Below are positions 1 to 12,900 of a stretch of DNA of 64,000 nucleotides, piece after piece. The stretch is taken from NCBI GenBank assembly GCA_037893245.1, contig JBAIAA010000099.1:186001-250000 (forward strand), read 5' to 3'. Each line of letters starts with the position of its first letter. Position 1 is the stretch's first letter. The stretch is from Crossaster papposus. Its lineage: Eukaryota > Echinodermata > Asteroidea > Velatida > Solasteridae. The notes under the pieces are model-generated. The model did not search any database. It saw only the letters and a program-made list of their open reading frames with translations, and had not been told where the DNA came from. A program made the position numbers and the translations under genes.

Positions 1-718
1 ATATATATACTAGAAAACTAACCTGTAAAAAAATCATTTCAAAAGGTGGTAGCGATTTTGAGATATTGTCAAAAATCTGGAGCGGTTATGTCCACGCAGG
101 AAGAATAATCTACATTGGAATACAGAATCTGAGAAACGTCAATGCAGTAACGCTTCTCAGATTCAATTTTGTTTGGATAAAAAGTGATATCTTTTTTCAT
201 AACCGCAGTACTTCGAAGTGAAAAGTTTCTGAAAATGCATTATACTATCCAAAGCTGCTGTACTTCTTACCAAGTAAGTTTTTGTTGCCAATAATTTTTT
301 GAGTAATTACCAAACGTATACGATCCCTTTAAAGGTGTTTTTTATCATTTCAAAATGGTTTTATTAACCTAAAATATAATTGTTTCTATTCTTATGACAC
401 TATATTTTGTAATTTTTAACATTTTGTTGCGGCAGAAAATCCGATTTGCTCGCGCATTTTGTGGTTGCTGTTTTTGCCAATAAACGCGGTTTTGCATGTT
501 CATGCATGGTGTGTCGTGGGGGTCGCCATCTTTGTCATCATCGTAATATCTTAAACATTTCCTGCGAAAATATATACCCTGCCCTCTATATACGGCATAC
601 ATGTTGGTTTTAAATGTCGCAAGCTTGTTTGGTAAATCCAATAATTTCAAAGAAGAAAAATAAGAAGAAGAAGTCACGAACTTATATCACCTCTCGTATC
701 ACGAATAGGCATACTCAC
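1..718. other. Intron of the C3-like gene, no recognised element
   Basis: This stretch lies downstream (in gene sense, minus strand) of the thioester exon ending at 719, whose donor GTGAGT is intact, so it is intron. It is AT-rich. I see no exon with complement similarity; a minus-strand open frame at 369-677 has no recognisable motif. The next C3-like exons must lie beyond the left edge. Confidence 0.6.
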
Positions 719-907
719 CGGCAGAGATGTACTGTGCTGAGGTCGTCTCCAATTCGGCTGTGAACTGACTAGAGTGTTTGAGATAAGAGTAGACGTAGAC
801 ATTGGGTGCCAAACCCAACATGGTTTGCTCCCCGCAACCCCCAGGGATTCTTAACAGCTTGTCTAAACCTCCTATCACTGTGTTGATAACACTTCCAATC
901 ACATTCC
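719..907 (-). CDS. C3-like exon: CUB/TED junction with thioester motif
   Basis: Last C3-like exon in the window. The acceptor TTTGCAG precedes 907 and the donor GTGAGT follows 719. It enters in phase 1 and completes the GGG glycine codon begun in exon 4408-4512. The frame carries RIPGGCGEQTM, the Cys-Gly-Glu-Gln motif whose Cys and Gln side chains form the internal thioester in C3, C4 and A2M. The next residues (LGLAPNVYVYSYL) match the first helix of the thioester domain. The catalytic His found about 100 residues later in C3 falls outside the window, so whether this is the fast (His) type cannot be read. Confidence 0.95.
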
Positions 908-3900
908 CTGCAAAAAAATAGGCCTCATGTCAGGAATCTAAAGAGTATAGAAACTGCTGCTTAGCTTAGCTTGTGCCGTCTGTTTTCAACAAAACAATTG
1001 CAGACGCAAAAAAATGATGTGCTTTAGCAGGCCCTTAGCAAGGAGGTCAATTGTACGAAGCTGCTATTAAAGCACAACTTGCTTAGCACAAACAAGTTTT
1101 ACTCTGTAAACTGGGCCCAATTTCATAGAGATGCTTAACGGTAAGCAGTTTTGTTTGCTTACTGTAGCAGAAACATTTGCTTAAGCGTAAACGTATTTCA
1201 CCAGCGGTTGCTAACTTAAGCACGTAAACAAACTGCGCGCGCAATATTTTAGATCGTCTGCTTAAGCAAAAAATTCCTCCAAAATAAAATAAAATAAAAA
1301 TGGCGGACGAAACCAACAGCGTAAAAAAGTAGTCTTGATCCAAGACCAAGCTAGCCGTTTATTTGTTCCGCGGCGCGCCGTCCGTATATATCCGGGCTTA
1401 TTGAGGGCGCCCTTAATTATCGCCAGATTCGTACCGTACCCGTACGCGCTTTTTTTTTCCGTACCGCTAACGCGTCAATTTGCCCGTTTCATTGGAATGG
1501 GGCGACTTGAATGGAGACTTTTATAACTTTTACTATAAGACCCTATCTAGATGAGATTATTAACCAATAATTTGGGTTAATAGAAAAAGGTATAAAAGTC
1601 GTGTATACGAAAAACTAGGGACTGTATACAATTAACTAGGGACTGTATCCATTAATTTTGGTGAATTATGGCTGTCAACGTCGTTGGTCTTCATACGTTC
1701 CGCCCGTATCCAAATCGATTCGTATTGAAGCGCGCGCTTTGGTCTCCATTCAAGTCGCCCCATTCGAATGAAACGGGCAAATTGACGCGTTAGCGGTACG
1801 GGAAAAAAAAGCGCTACCCGTACCCCTTTTCGAATCTGGCGATAATTAAGGGCGCCCTCAATAAGCCCGGATATATACGGACGGCGCGCCGCGAAACAAA
1901 TAAACGGCTAGCTTGGTCTTGGATCAAAACTATAAAAAAAGTTGCGCTGGGCGGGGCAAAGCCCAAATCGTCGCCCTTTACTGCAGAAATGGATCTGGCA
2001 CTGGCTACCTCATACATCGAGGAGAAAGCAGTGATTAAGGGGGGTCCTTAAAAGGGTTGCCTTTTGACATTGAAACACAAGATAATTTGAATTTCAGGTC
2101 GCCTTCGAAGAATAGCCGCCATTTTAACTGTTGCTACGTTAAGGTTAAACCTTGCTTAAGCAAAAAATGCGGTGGTTACGGCTCCTTTTTCGTTGCTTGT
2201 CGCTTTAAGCAAAAAGATTTGCTTAACGGTTGCTATGAAATGAAAATTTGCTTAAACACCCCGCTTAAGCAAAAAATCGTCCGTTAAGCATCTCTATGAA
2301 ATTGGGCCCTGGTTATCAGCCAAAACTTCATGTGCTTCTTTTAATAATGCTATGCAAAAAAGATGAATACCAGTTACCAACAACATCCCCTGAAATATGG
2401 ATTGTTACCCTGTCTTTGCCAAAGAAACTTGTTCATGATAAGCTCCATGTTCACACGTGATGCGAATGCGATGCGAATTTGACGTCGCACAACATGTCGC
2501 TGCATGTGAAATTCGTTGGAGTTGAAATGTGTTCAACTTTCGCAGCACGAAAACTAGACCTGGCGTCACAAGTCTGCGTTTGCGTCTGCGTCTGCGTACG
2601 CTTTTGCGTACGTTTTTGGGTCTGCTTTTTTGTCAAGTAGGTAGGAATGTAGGTAGGTCTGTGCACTGGCCTTATCACATTAATACCCGAAACTTGGAAG
2701 AATCACAGGAAAATATTGTATGTTAAAACTTCACACCAGCGGCCGTGCGATTTTAAAGCCATAATAAGCGTGATTTAAATGTGCAAAGATTGGCCTTTGT
2801 CAAAGTCCCGCGTAGGTAGCCTTGAGTTAAGGCTGTCTAGTGCTGAAAGGGCCGAAATCGCCGGCCGTACTTGGGCTAGCTTGTCCAGACGGTTTCACAA
2901 GGCAAAACCCCGATCCACCATACGCAAATAAGCCCATACAGCAACTGTGCGTTGCAACATGTGTATGTGTACATGTACAATTGTGCGAGTCGGCTCTGTT
3001 TGACAGCCTTGATGATACCATGGAGAAATAAGACACAGGGAGTTACAACGACCTTTGGATCAAACGTTTAGGCGGTCGTTAAACAACAATGGGCGGACAA
3101 TCTCGCGACCGCAGCCACACGAATACATATGAATACATATGAACGATATGTGGCAGAGAAACCCCCCCCCCCCCCCCCCTCTTTTGTGTTGACCATTGTG
3201 TTTCCGGAATCTCAAGAATTCCTTTCAGGTTTCAAGGGGGGATGGGTTAGGTTACAATAGTGTTGAGTGCGTATAAAGTATAGAGATAAGAGCCCCCTCT
3301 GCCACATATCGTGCTGGGTATACACGAATTCGGGAAGATGTGCGCCTGCGCACCAGCGCGTACTCACGCTAGTGCGCAGGCGCATATCGAAATAGTACGC
3401 AAGTTTCTAAACAAAGTTACATTTTCTTATGCCAAAAAATAAAACGCAACACGTCGCACACCGTTGAGCGATACACGAATGGGCAGGCAAAAGCCTCAAT
3501 GAGCAAACCCTTCCATTTCTGGCCGGCCAAACTCGGCCTTAAGTCGTCAAAATCATACAAATATGCTACCATATCTCCATGATTGTACCGTTCATATTTT
3601 AAAAGGATAACAAACGTAACTTGCCATCAGAATGTCGGATTTCGACAAAAAAAATATCGGCAGATTCAGTTTTTCAAGGCGCATCGATTTTTCACAATGG
3701 CTCACGTGTTTCGACCGACAGAGAGCTACTGCGCATGCAAAAACTGGTTCGTTAGCTTGATAGTGAACTATTAACTATTGACCGCGGTCTTATCGCGGTC
3801 GTAAATCGGGAGGCCTCCATGCCTTTACCACTGGTCATCCAGGGTCGCTAATTGGTCAGTGAATACCCTGTGGGGGATTAGCGGGCCATTCAAACTCCCT

Positions 3901-6900
3901 GTGACTTATTTCTCCATGATGATACCGTCACTTCTGGGTTTTGCAGTTATGTTAGGACCTGAATGAATTGTTTTCAATTGCGCCGCCTGATTGGCCCTCC
4001 AGTGGACCACACCATGCTGTTCAGAAACACAAAACCGACCTCATCGCGCACGCAACAATGTGGCGCAAATTTCAGACTATGACATCCGGATTTATTGGTA
4101 TAGTATTGTACATGCTTAGGTGGGATAATAAGAGTGATTGGTTTTTATCAGAAATAGATAAAGACTTAGTGTGCCCAAAATTTATTTTAACAGAATTATG
4201 TCGCGGCTATTCTATATAGATCATGCTAAATTCATTAATGTGCAGCTATTTCTGATAAAATATGTTTTGGGCACACATATTATATTTCTGATAAAATGTA
4301 CATTTAGATAACAAATCTGGTTTTTTTTTTACTTGCCCTGAACGCTCGTTTAGGGAACAAACATGATATCCTTTATATTCAAGGTATTACAAGAATGGTT
4401 TACTTACCCATCAGACTCATTCGAGCAGTATGGCTGCCTGGAATGGCATTTCTGTTGACTGAGTAACGGATGATATCTATTTGCTTCTCCTCGCCTTCGT
4501 CGCCCCATTTTTCTGTAAAAAATACAGACCATTGGCAAACCAATCCCCCAAACTTTAACTAGATCTTTTTGTAAAAATCTCAAAGTAAACAAAGAAAATG
4601 GCAAGGCGGGACCAATACCAACTGAGCTATCCAACTGAGCTATCTTGCCCTGTATTGGTGGTCTCCCAAATTGTCAGTATCTTTGCTCGAGGGCGCTAGT
4701 CAGAAGTCATAAACACCAAACATTCAGCAATAAGGAACACCAACTTTGGGTCCCGTTTTTGTGTACCAAAATTACCAAACATCGTTTTTGAAAAAAATGT
4801 CAACGAATTAACCAAATCTACCGTCTTTGGTTCCCGATTGTCGTGTCTAAACATACCAAAGGAACACCAACTTTGGGTCCCGTTTTTGTGTACCAAAATT
4901 ACCAAACATCGTTTTTGAAAAAAATGTCAACGAATTAACCAAATCTACCGTCTTTGGTTCCCGATTGTCGTGTCTAAACATACCAAAGGAACACCAACTT
5001 TGGGTCCCGTTTTTGTGTACCAAAATTACCAAACATCGTTTTTGAAAAAAATGTCAACGAATTAACCAAATCTACCGTCTTTGGTTCCCGATTGTCGTGT
5101 CTAAACATACCAAAGGTTGTTGTTAAAAATGTCAAGAGTTTTTTTGGTTGCGTCAAACGTTTTTTGGGCCGTTTAAAATTCCCGAACATCGTACGGCCGG
5201 TGTCTTATGTTAAAGAGTGACGGGTGGCTAGGTTGGAAGCAGTCGACTGCAGTCTTGAAAAATTAGTACCTGATGGACCGGCGGCTGAAAATCAACATAT
5301 CGAACAAATTCTGTTGATCCTGTTTCAATGGCGTTATTCACGTGGGTTATATGTATATGTACACGTCATACGTACATGCATTGTTTATGCTAAAAATGCT
5401 TGACTGCGTCAGGCTTATGTTTTATTTGGGCGCTTTACACTACTTATAAGCCTATGTGGAGCAGAGAACCCGACATGCCAAAGTGCCCTTGAGTTTAGTA
5501 TAGCAATGCATGAGTGGTTCATATACCAAGTTGTTTGAGAATTTAACTATAAAGGGGACAATGCACTCGTGGCATTTACGTTCTTTCTGAGTGGCATTAG
5601 TTTTGAAAGCATTGCATTCAGGATAGACGTCAATTGTTCGTGACCCTGACTGTTTCGGCTAACCAAGAGAACCATAATTTGGAAGATAGGTAACTAAAAA
5701 TTATATATTGTCACAAACTGTCACATTATTCTGCCGAACTTTGTTTAGTAAAGAAAAATGACACCCTTCACAGACCTTAATTTCACTACAACAACGGGCT
5801 TAGTTCCGTCCCTGTTTTTCACAAACGTTTTCGATGAAAACTGAAATAATCTGTCTGAACAATAAGGCGATATTATTTTCAACCTGTTTGTTAAATAAAA
5901 TCGTTGTTTTAAAGACAATTGTTTTTAAGCGAGTTATGAAATGTGGTGTCCTCTCACGAATATTCATTTGATCGAGAGTTATGCATTTTAAGATGGAATC
6001 TAGGCTTGTTTGTATCACGCTTAAAACACATGTTTGTGTCTCCTATTTAGGTTTAAGTTTAAAAAAAAAAAAATTAATTAAAATATGTTTTTTAGGTTAT
6101 ACCCGTAAAAGCACGAACACACCAACTTTAATAAATTCATGTACCAAACTACTTTTAGAAACTCCGACTCTTACACGCTCATTCTTCTATTCGAAGGGAT
6201 CCAGTTGCGCACCACCAGGAGTCAACTTTCAGGCTATTTTGTGGAACACTTTATAACATTATTATACCCTCATAAATTTGACCCGCTCTAGGAAAAAGTT
6301 ATATACATGCATGTCGCGAAATGCATTTATGTAAAATAGCATGTTGAGAGGGTGATTTGTTTGTGTTAAAATTCGATTTTCAATTTTAATTCTTAAATGC
6401 CATCTTTAATATCTAAAGTTTCAGATTTAATTAACAAGAAGCTAGATTTTGATAAATAAAGTGAAACAAAATCTGAGGGTGCATGATTCCAATATATTGC
6501 CCTAGTTTTGTTGTGTTTCAAAGCCTGTTTTCTCAGTTGTGTAATTTATATTCCATGGAAGCTATTAATATGCAAAACGTCATGTCACTGGAACGGGAGG
6601 GGCTATGGGGCTGCACTGTATGTACCAAATGAAAGCTTATATCCTGGACTTTCCAACCATGTACATAACTCTATTTTCATTGTATGCAACTTATATCACC
6701 TTTTCCCGGAGCGGGTCACAAATATGTTTTAGTTTTCTTACGGGTGTGGAGGTAGAACTGATTTGGGCCCCCGTTCTGGCTGTTTTTCAAGCTCCGGTAG
6801 TTCGCAGGATCCAGTGTTACCGGCACAGACATCGTTTTCTCATATCCCTCCGGCTGTAATATGAATTTAAAAAGTGTACAGATTTTAAGCTCTGCAAAAA

Positions 6901-9900
6901 GGTATGGTGGTTAATCCACCAAGCCAAATGGTCAAGATAGATCGATTTTGATAGGCAATTTTGGTCGCATTCTAGAAGAATCAAAACAAGATCCTAAGAA
7001 TAGGACAAATTTGTAGTTATTTGTAATTACTATAACAAGATAATAATAGTGTTTTTACAAAGGATTTTTTTCTGGATTGTGTAACTCTAAATGTGACCTA
7101 TGCTATATTGAGTTAGGATTGAAAATAGCCGATTTGACAGTGGGGAATCGTGTTTTTTTGGTTTTGGCATGATACAATTCCCACATATGTTTTCTTTCAA
7201 ACTAGCAAGTATTTTGTTTCCAAAAGATTAGCAGAAAAAATATAAATTAGATTTTACAAAGCGTACCCAAGAAGTAACATGTAGCGAAATTAATGAAAGT
7301 ATGAAAATATCATGATAACATTATCGTACATCAAAAACCGCGGCATTAATTTCGTATTACCCATGGCGGGTATCACCGGAAAGGTCATGATCTCAGCTTT
7401 CTATATTTAAATCTAAATAAACCTGAAATATTTGTTAATATCCAATAAAATGCAAGATTGTAAAAGGGTTTGGTATAAACAATGATGTGTGTAATGACCG
7501 CCGGTTTTGCTCAATATTATATATTTTTTAAATACCCCATACCCAATAAATTATATATCGTTTTAAAGCTAAGAATTCAAGGAATCTGGAAATACCAATA
7601 TCTCTAAATATCAAAATGTCAACTTTACTCTGATTTCGTGGAAGCAGGTCACAACTGTTCCCTCAACTTAACAGTAATATTAAAAAAATAAAATAGAACT
7701 ATTTAAATAAATAGCCTGGAACTCCTATAGTTAAAAACAAATCCATTTTAGAGCCTTCCGCAATATCCTTGACTAACATTCCAAAGAGATAACACAAGCA
7801 AACATAAACCTGATGACAAGTTCAACTTACGCGAACATTCAAGTTTTTTACGATTGCATCCCTGAATTCTCCCCTTGCGTCCACTGCAGCAATCTCTATT
7901 GGTACGGTCCCAACTTCAAGAGGAACAATGACAAACTTGACAGAGCCAGGCCTATTGGCTTCAACTCGGATGTCCATTCCTTCCGAGTATTCCCCGGGTT
8001 GCGCAATTGAGCAGAGTCCTTCCTTACCACTCAAGAAGACAGTCACCTACATGTACATCGTCAAAAAAAGGTAAGCTAACATGTTTAAAAACACAACTTC
8101 CAATTTGTGCATTTTTGTGGAGACATCACTGTACAAAAGTTTCAGAGAGCCGAGGGCTGTTTTCAAAGTGGTCCTATTTCCACTACAATTACACCCAGGG
8201 CTGTAACCCTAACCCAATATCTCTTAGACCTCATAATTTAGTTTGTAAAAAATAAACATACCCTTGGAAATTCTTAGTTTTCTTTGCAAAATTCCAAGAA
8301 TTTATTTCGTGAAACATTGTGGAGACCAGCCTATTCATCTATTCGGAGACCTATTCACTCCTTTTGTCTCCATTGCGTTTAGCGTCGACAGGGTAGCGCC
8401 ACACAAGTACAGGTATAGTGTATAGCATTGGTGTGGACGTTCCTTTGAATTACTCAATTTACTCTCCGTAAGAGAAGTTCTTCAACCCAAAGTTTTGATC
8501 GTGATTCCGTTAAGTGTACCTCTTCGTTTGCCAAAGATAACCCTAACCCCCAAACCACTATTTTTTTCTTCAGAGGGGGGATAACCCTGTGGGCAAAAAC
8601 CACACGTCTTCTTTCCACAGGTGCACTGTGCGAGAAGCTTTTGTTCGGAGGTCCACACAGTGAATACAGTGCTTGTATGGTGTAAATCGAGTCTTTCGGT
8701 TTTTTCAATCTCTCTTTTGTTTACACTGATTCCACATACACCTTATTCACGGGTCGGCCATCTTAAATTGAAAGTGAAGTAAAATCTTAATTTTTGGAGC
8801 TTGCAAATAAAAATGAAAGTAATAAAATACAGTTAATTACAAATTAATACCAGTCTGCACTGATAAATAATTAAACATTTGCGATTATTAATACACTATG
8901 GGCGTTTACAAAACGGAGGCTAGAGGCTAGGCTTGGGCTAGATTTTTGCGGCGCCATTTTGAAGCCTCATACCAAACGACGGGCTAGGCTACGCGAAGTA
9001 AGCCCGGGGCTAGATTTCAGGCTGTATTCCGAAGCCCAACCAAGCCTCGCGAAAGTTGGCTAACGCCGGGCTTGATGACGTCACGGTGTAGAAACTTTCA
9101 GCGAATCGCCATCTTGAAAAACACTGTGTGCGGCATTTATTTTCTCTTTTGTGCCGACATTGAAGAATTCTGACGTCGATTAAACAACCCTTTAGCCACA
9201 GGAGCTGAGCCAGGCAAAGCGAAATTCCAGTGTACAATGTAAGCGACTTGCCATGTTAATTTTGCCAATATTTTGGGCCAAAACTCGGCGTTTTTGTCGG
9301 TGTGTTTGATTCCGATGTCGTACGCTATGCTGGGAACAGGGAAGTCCACTGCGTGGGTGTACGGTCTAGTTTAACGTAGGAATAATACTACAAATGCAAT
9401 TTAGTACAAACAAAAAAGGCAATTTTATGAGGATGAATTTGACGATGATACAAGTAGGAAAAATCATGATTTGGAATCGTGCAAGTATTTACATGTACCA
9501 GCAAGCAAAACTACGTGGAAAGAGGGTTGGGCCTATTGTTTGGGGAAAAACCGACAACCGGCATGACACAAAAACACAAGATGGCAATAAACATGACTGT
9601 GCAAAAAGGGTAAGACACTGAGTCACATTTTCTTCAAAACCACTTATCAAAAATAAAACAAATCATGGGTTCAAATCTGAAGAACAATGACTGCTTGAAG
9701 CTGGAAAAGTCACTTTTTAATTGGCTTTCAAACGCAAAAGCAATTTTAGAATAGAACTTGTAAAAAATGGGAGTGAAACTACAGTACATGTACACGATTG
9801 CCATCCAGACTAGGACCATGGTCTTTAAATAAACTGTTGTGTCAATTTTTAATTAGTTTGTGTTAACTGAACTTAACTTAAGTTCACTTTCTCTCTTTAA

Positions 9901-12900
9901 GAAACGTGGAAATTGGACTTTGGAGTGAATACGGCCAGCACTTCAGAATGTTGGTGACAGACAGGGCTATGCACCATGACCACAGGTATGACCTGTAACA
10001 ATAATTTATCACTAGTTAATGTAATTTTGCATCAGAATAAAGCAAATTAGATAACAGGCTCTGCCCTTTAGCGATGTGCTCACTGTATGTCAGCTCTGTA
10101 CACTGCTTTCCGTGAGAAGAAACAAATTCACAATTAATATAAACCCACCTGTACAATTAGGCAGATACCTCAGCAGGGTCAAAATTTCAGTCATTGTGGC
10201 ATTTTTTAATTAACATATTAAAAATAATATTACATAGTTTTTACGCCCCCCCCCCCAAAAAAAAAAAATTATATATATATATGTACATGTACATGTATAT
10301 ATACTGATTTATTAGCATCATTCGACTATAGTGACGAAACAAAATTTCCCTTGTATGAGAGCATTGTGAATGGAAAATCTTTGAAAATAGAGCAATGATG
10401 ATTACGTTTTGTTGCAGAAAGATTGAAAACTAGACTGCTAACAAGCAGCCATTGTATTCATTTTTTTTATATTAATTTTTGATCATTTAAACATTTCACT
10501 TGTATATTCTTTTCAGAAATCAAGAGTCCTAAATTAGGCACCCCTGAAGTCCTGGCTGGCAGCTGTATGAGGCTACATAATGGAGAGACATGCTACAATG
10601 GTACCACTGTTTGCTCAAGGGAGAAATGACACAAGCAATGGTTATGCCATCAGTCTCCAGCAACTCTGAATCTCTGAAATCTTTGGAAATCTCAATTTAA
10701 AGATAGATCATATTTCTTGGGGTTTAAAAAAGCACCACAATATTACTTGCAAAGTTGTCACATTGCTTTATTTTTCATAGCCTATTTTAATAGATTGAGC
10801 TTAAAAATGCAAGTTAACAGGAATATTTTAATACACAAATATACTACAAGGAATATCTTAGGGCAGACAACATAAATGTTTACAGTTTATCCAATATAAG
10901 GGCTGACATTGCAGCACAACTTCAAAGACTGTACTGGAGATTGGGGGGTCGGGGGGGGGGCACATGATCACCCCAAGATTTTTGTTAACTTGAATTCTAC
11001 ACTCTACAATTATACATTACAGTGTATATAAAGGGTTATTCCTTTTCTCCACCTCTGAAAAGCGATTAGCATCACCCCTAATGTCCTCTTGTTTAAGGAG
11101 TAAAGCAAACGGGCTGGAAACGACAGTAATTGCAAATACTACTTGAATGGTAAAATGTATATTTAAACAGTTGACAACATGCTCCTCTCTTTTATTTCTA
11201 TGTGGTAATTTTGGACTCATGTTTGCACAATTGGCATACATTTGTGCTTATGTTTTTATTTTATTATTCTTTACAGGTATAGGACTCCGCTCGAAAGTAA
11301 AACAATATATATTTACTGGTTTGGACTGGTGTTCTTCACATTGCTAAATTTCCTGTCCTTGTCATTTTAAAGATGAAAATACATGTATTGTTTATTGTGA
11401 AATGTGAATGCACTACTTGCATTAAATAATGAATATCGTCACACTTTGGACCAATGAATGAACCATGATGACTTTGAAGATTCTAAAAATGAACAACGTG
11501 TTCTTATTTGTAACTGTACATGTATGTACAGTAAACATGCACTTTATTGGAACGCCTTTCCTAAACTTCAGGATAAACAAAACTAATTGGGAAGAGATGC
11601 TAATAAATTACCTCATAATGAAGTAATCCTTTAAAAAAACACATTATTTCATTACCATGTCATGCTCAAATAACCTTTGTCTTCACACATTAATATGTAA
11701 TTGAAATTGTTTTTATTGAATAAAACAGCATTAATTAAAAAGTGAAGAAAAAAAATATTAAAATTGACATTGAAAATGTTATTGATACTGACTGCTGGAA
11801 TTAATTATTGTGGTATTAATTAATGCACAAAATCTTGCACCAGTAAAATGCAGTACTGTGTTAACTGAGAATTCTTATCACAGGGATTTGTTGGTGCTTC
11901 AGACGTGACCCTCGAAGTACTTCGTACTAAGTACTGATACTCAACCACCCCCACCTCGAAGACACTACAAATATGAATAGGCCTACAAGACACTAACAAA
12001 TACATTGGACAAAATCTAGAAGCACTCAACTCAGCATCTACTTCAACCCCCCCCCCCCCCCCCCCCCCTTCTACCGTATTTCCTAAAAATACCTACTAAA
12101 ATTCATTGTATATTTTGAAAACCTTCGAAGAATAAACTTTGTCAGACCAAATTTCATATCGCAGCGAGACAAATCAAGTTTTGTTTCAGTTCGCGACGCG
12201 CGCCGAGCCGAGTATCGATAACCGAAGCCATATGCCAGCCGAAGCCTCCCGAAGCCTGACCGTACGAATCGTTTTGGCCGCCATTTTGCTTTGTGATGAA
12301 GCCCGAGCCTAGCCAAGCCCAAGCCAAGCCCGAGCCTAGCCCCAAGCCCCAAGCCTCAAGCCCCATTTGGTAAACGCCCTATGTTTAAGCCACATTTGTA
12401 AAAAATATTTAAAAAAAGAAAAAAAGCGAGGATTGAAATGCATAAATATTCTGGCACCATCCAATTCGATGGTTTACAATGCCTTCATTTTGTCGCAATG
12501 TCGCACACACGCTTGTGTAAACGACCGAATCAGTACGGGACGGTTGCAAAACTTTTGAAATTATCAGCGCGATAAGGCGTACGACTTTGTCGCCTAATGT
12601 CAACGCGTTCATTGGTTTATGCGTGTATATAAATACGCGTGTCTGTAAATACGCGGACATTACCGCTCGACCAAATCGCGTATGTGATTCAGGGAGCACG
12701 ATAAAAATTGGCTTCACCGTGAATAAGGTGTATTGTCCCAAGTCCTCAGTTGTAAAGGATCACATGGTTTACCTTAGATGTGTTTATGGGGTTGAAAACA
12801 CGGAGTAAGAATAACGGAGTAAGGATACACGGAGTAAGGATACACAGGGAAAGGTAGCTGGGTTTTGCAATGGACTGCATTTAATTAGCTGTGATTGGAT

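Noticed and set aside
1335-2017. Two similar frames on opposite strands
   Set aside because: They are the two arms of the inner foldback element.
4696-5189. Three overlapping near-identical minus-strand frames
   Set aside because: They follow the 127-bp tandem repeat and have no start context or motif.
12409-12741. 110-codon minus-strand frame
   Set aside because: No domain, no fit to the C3-like phase chain, and a similar open frame on the opposite strand.
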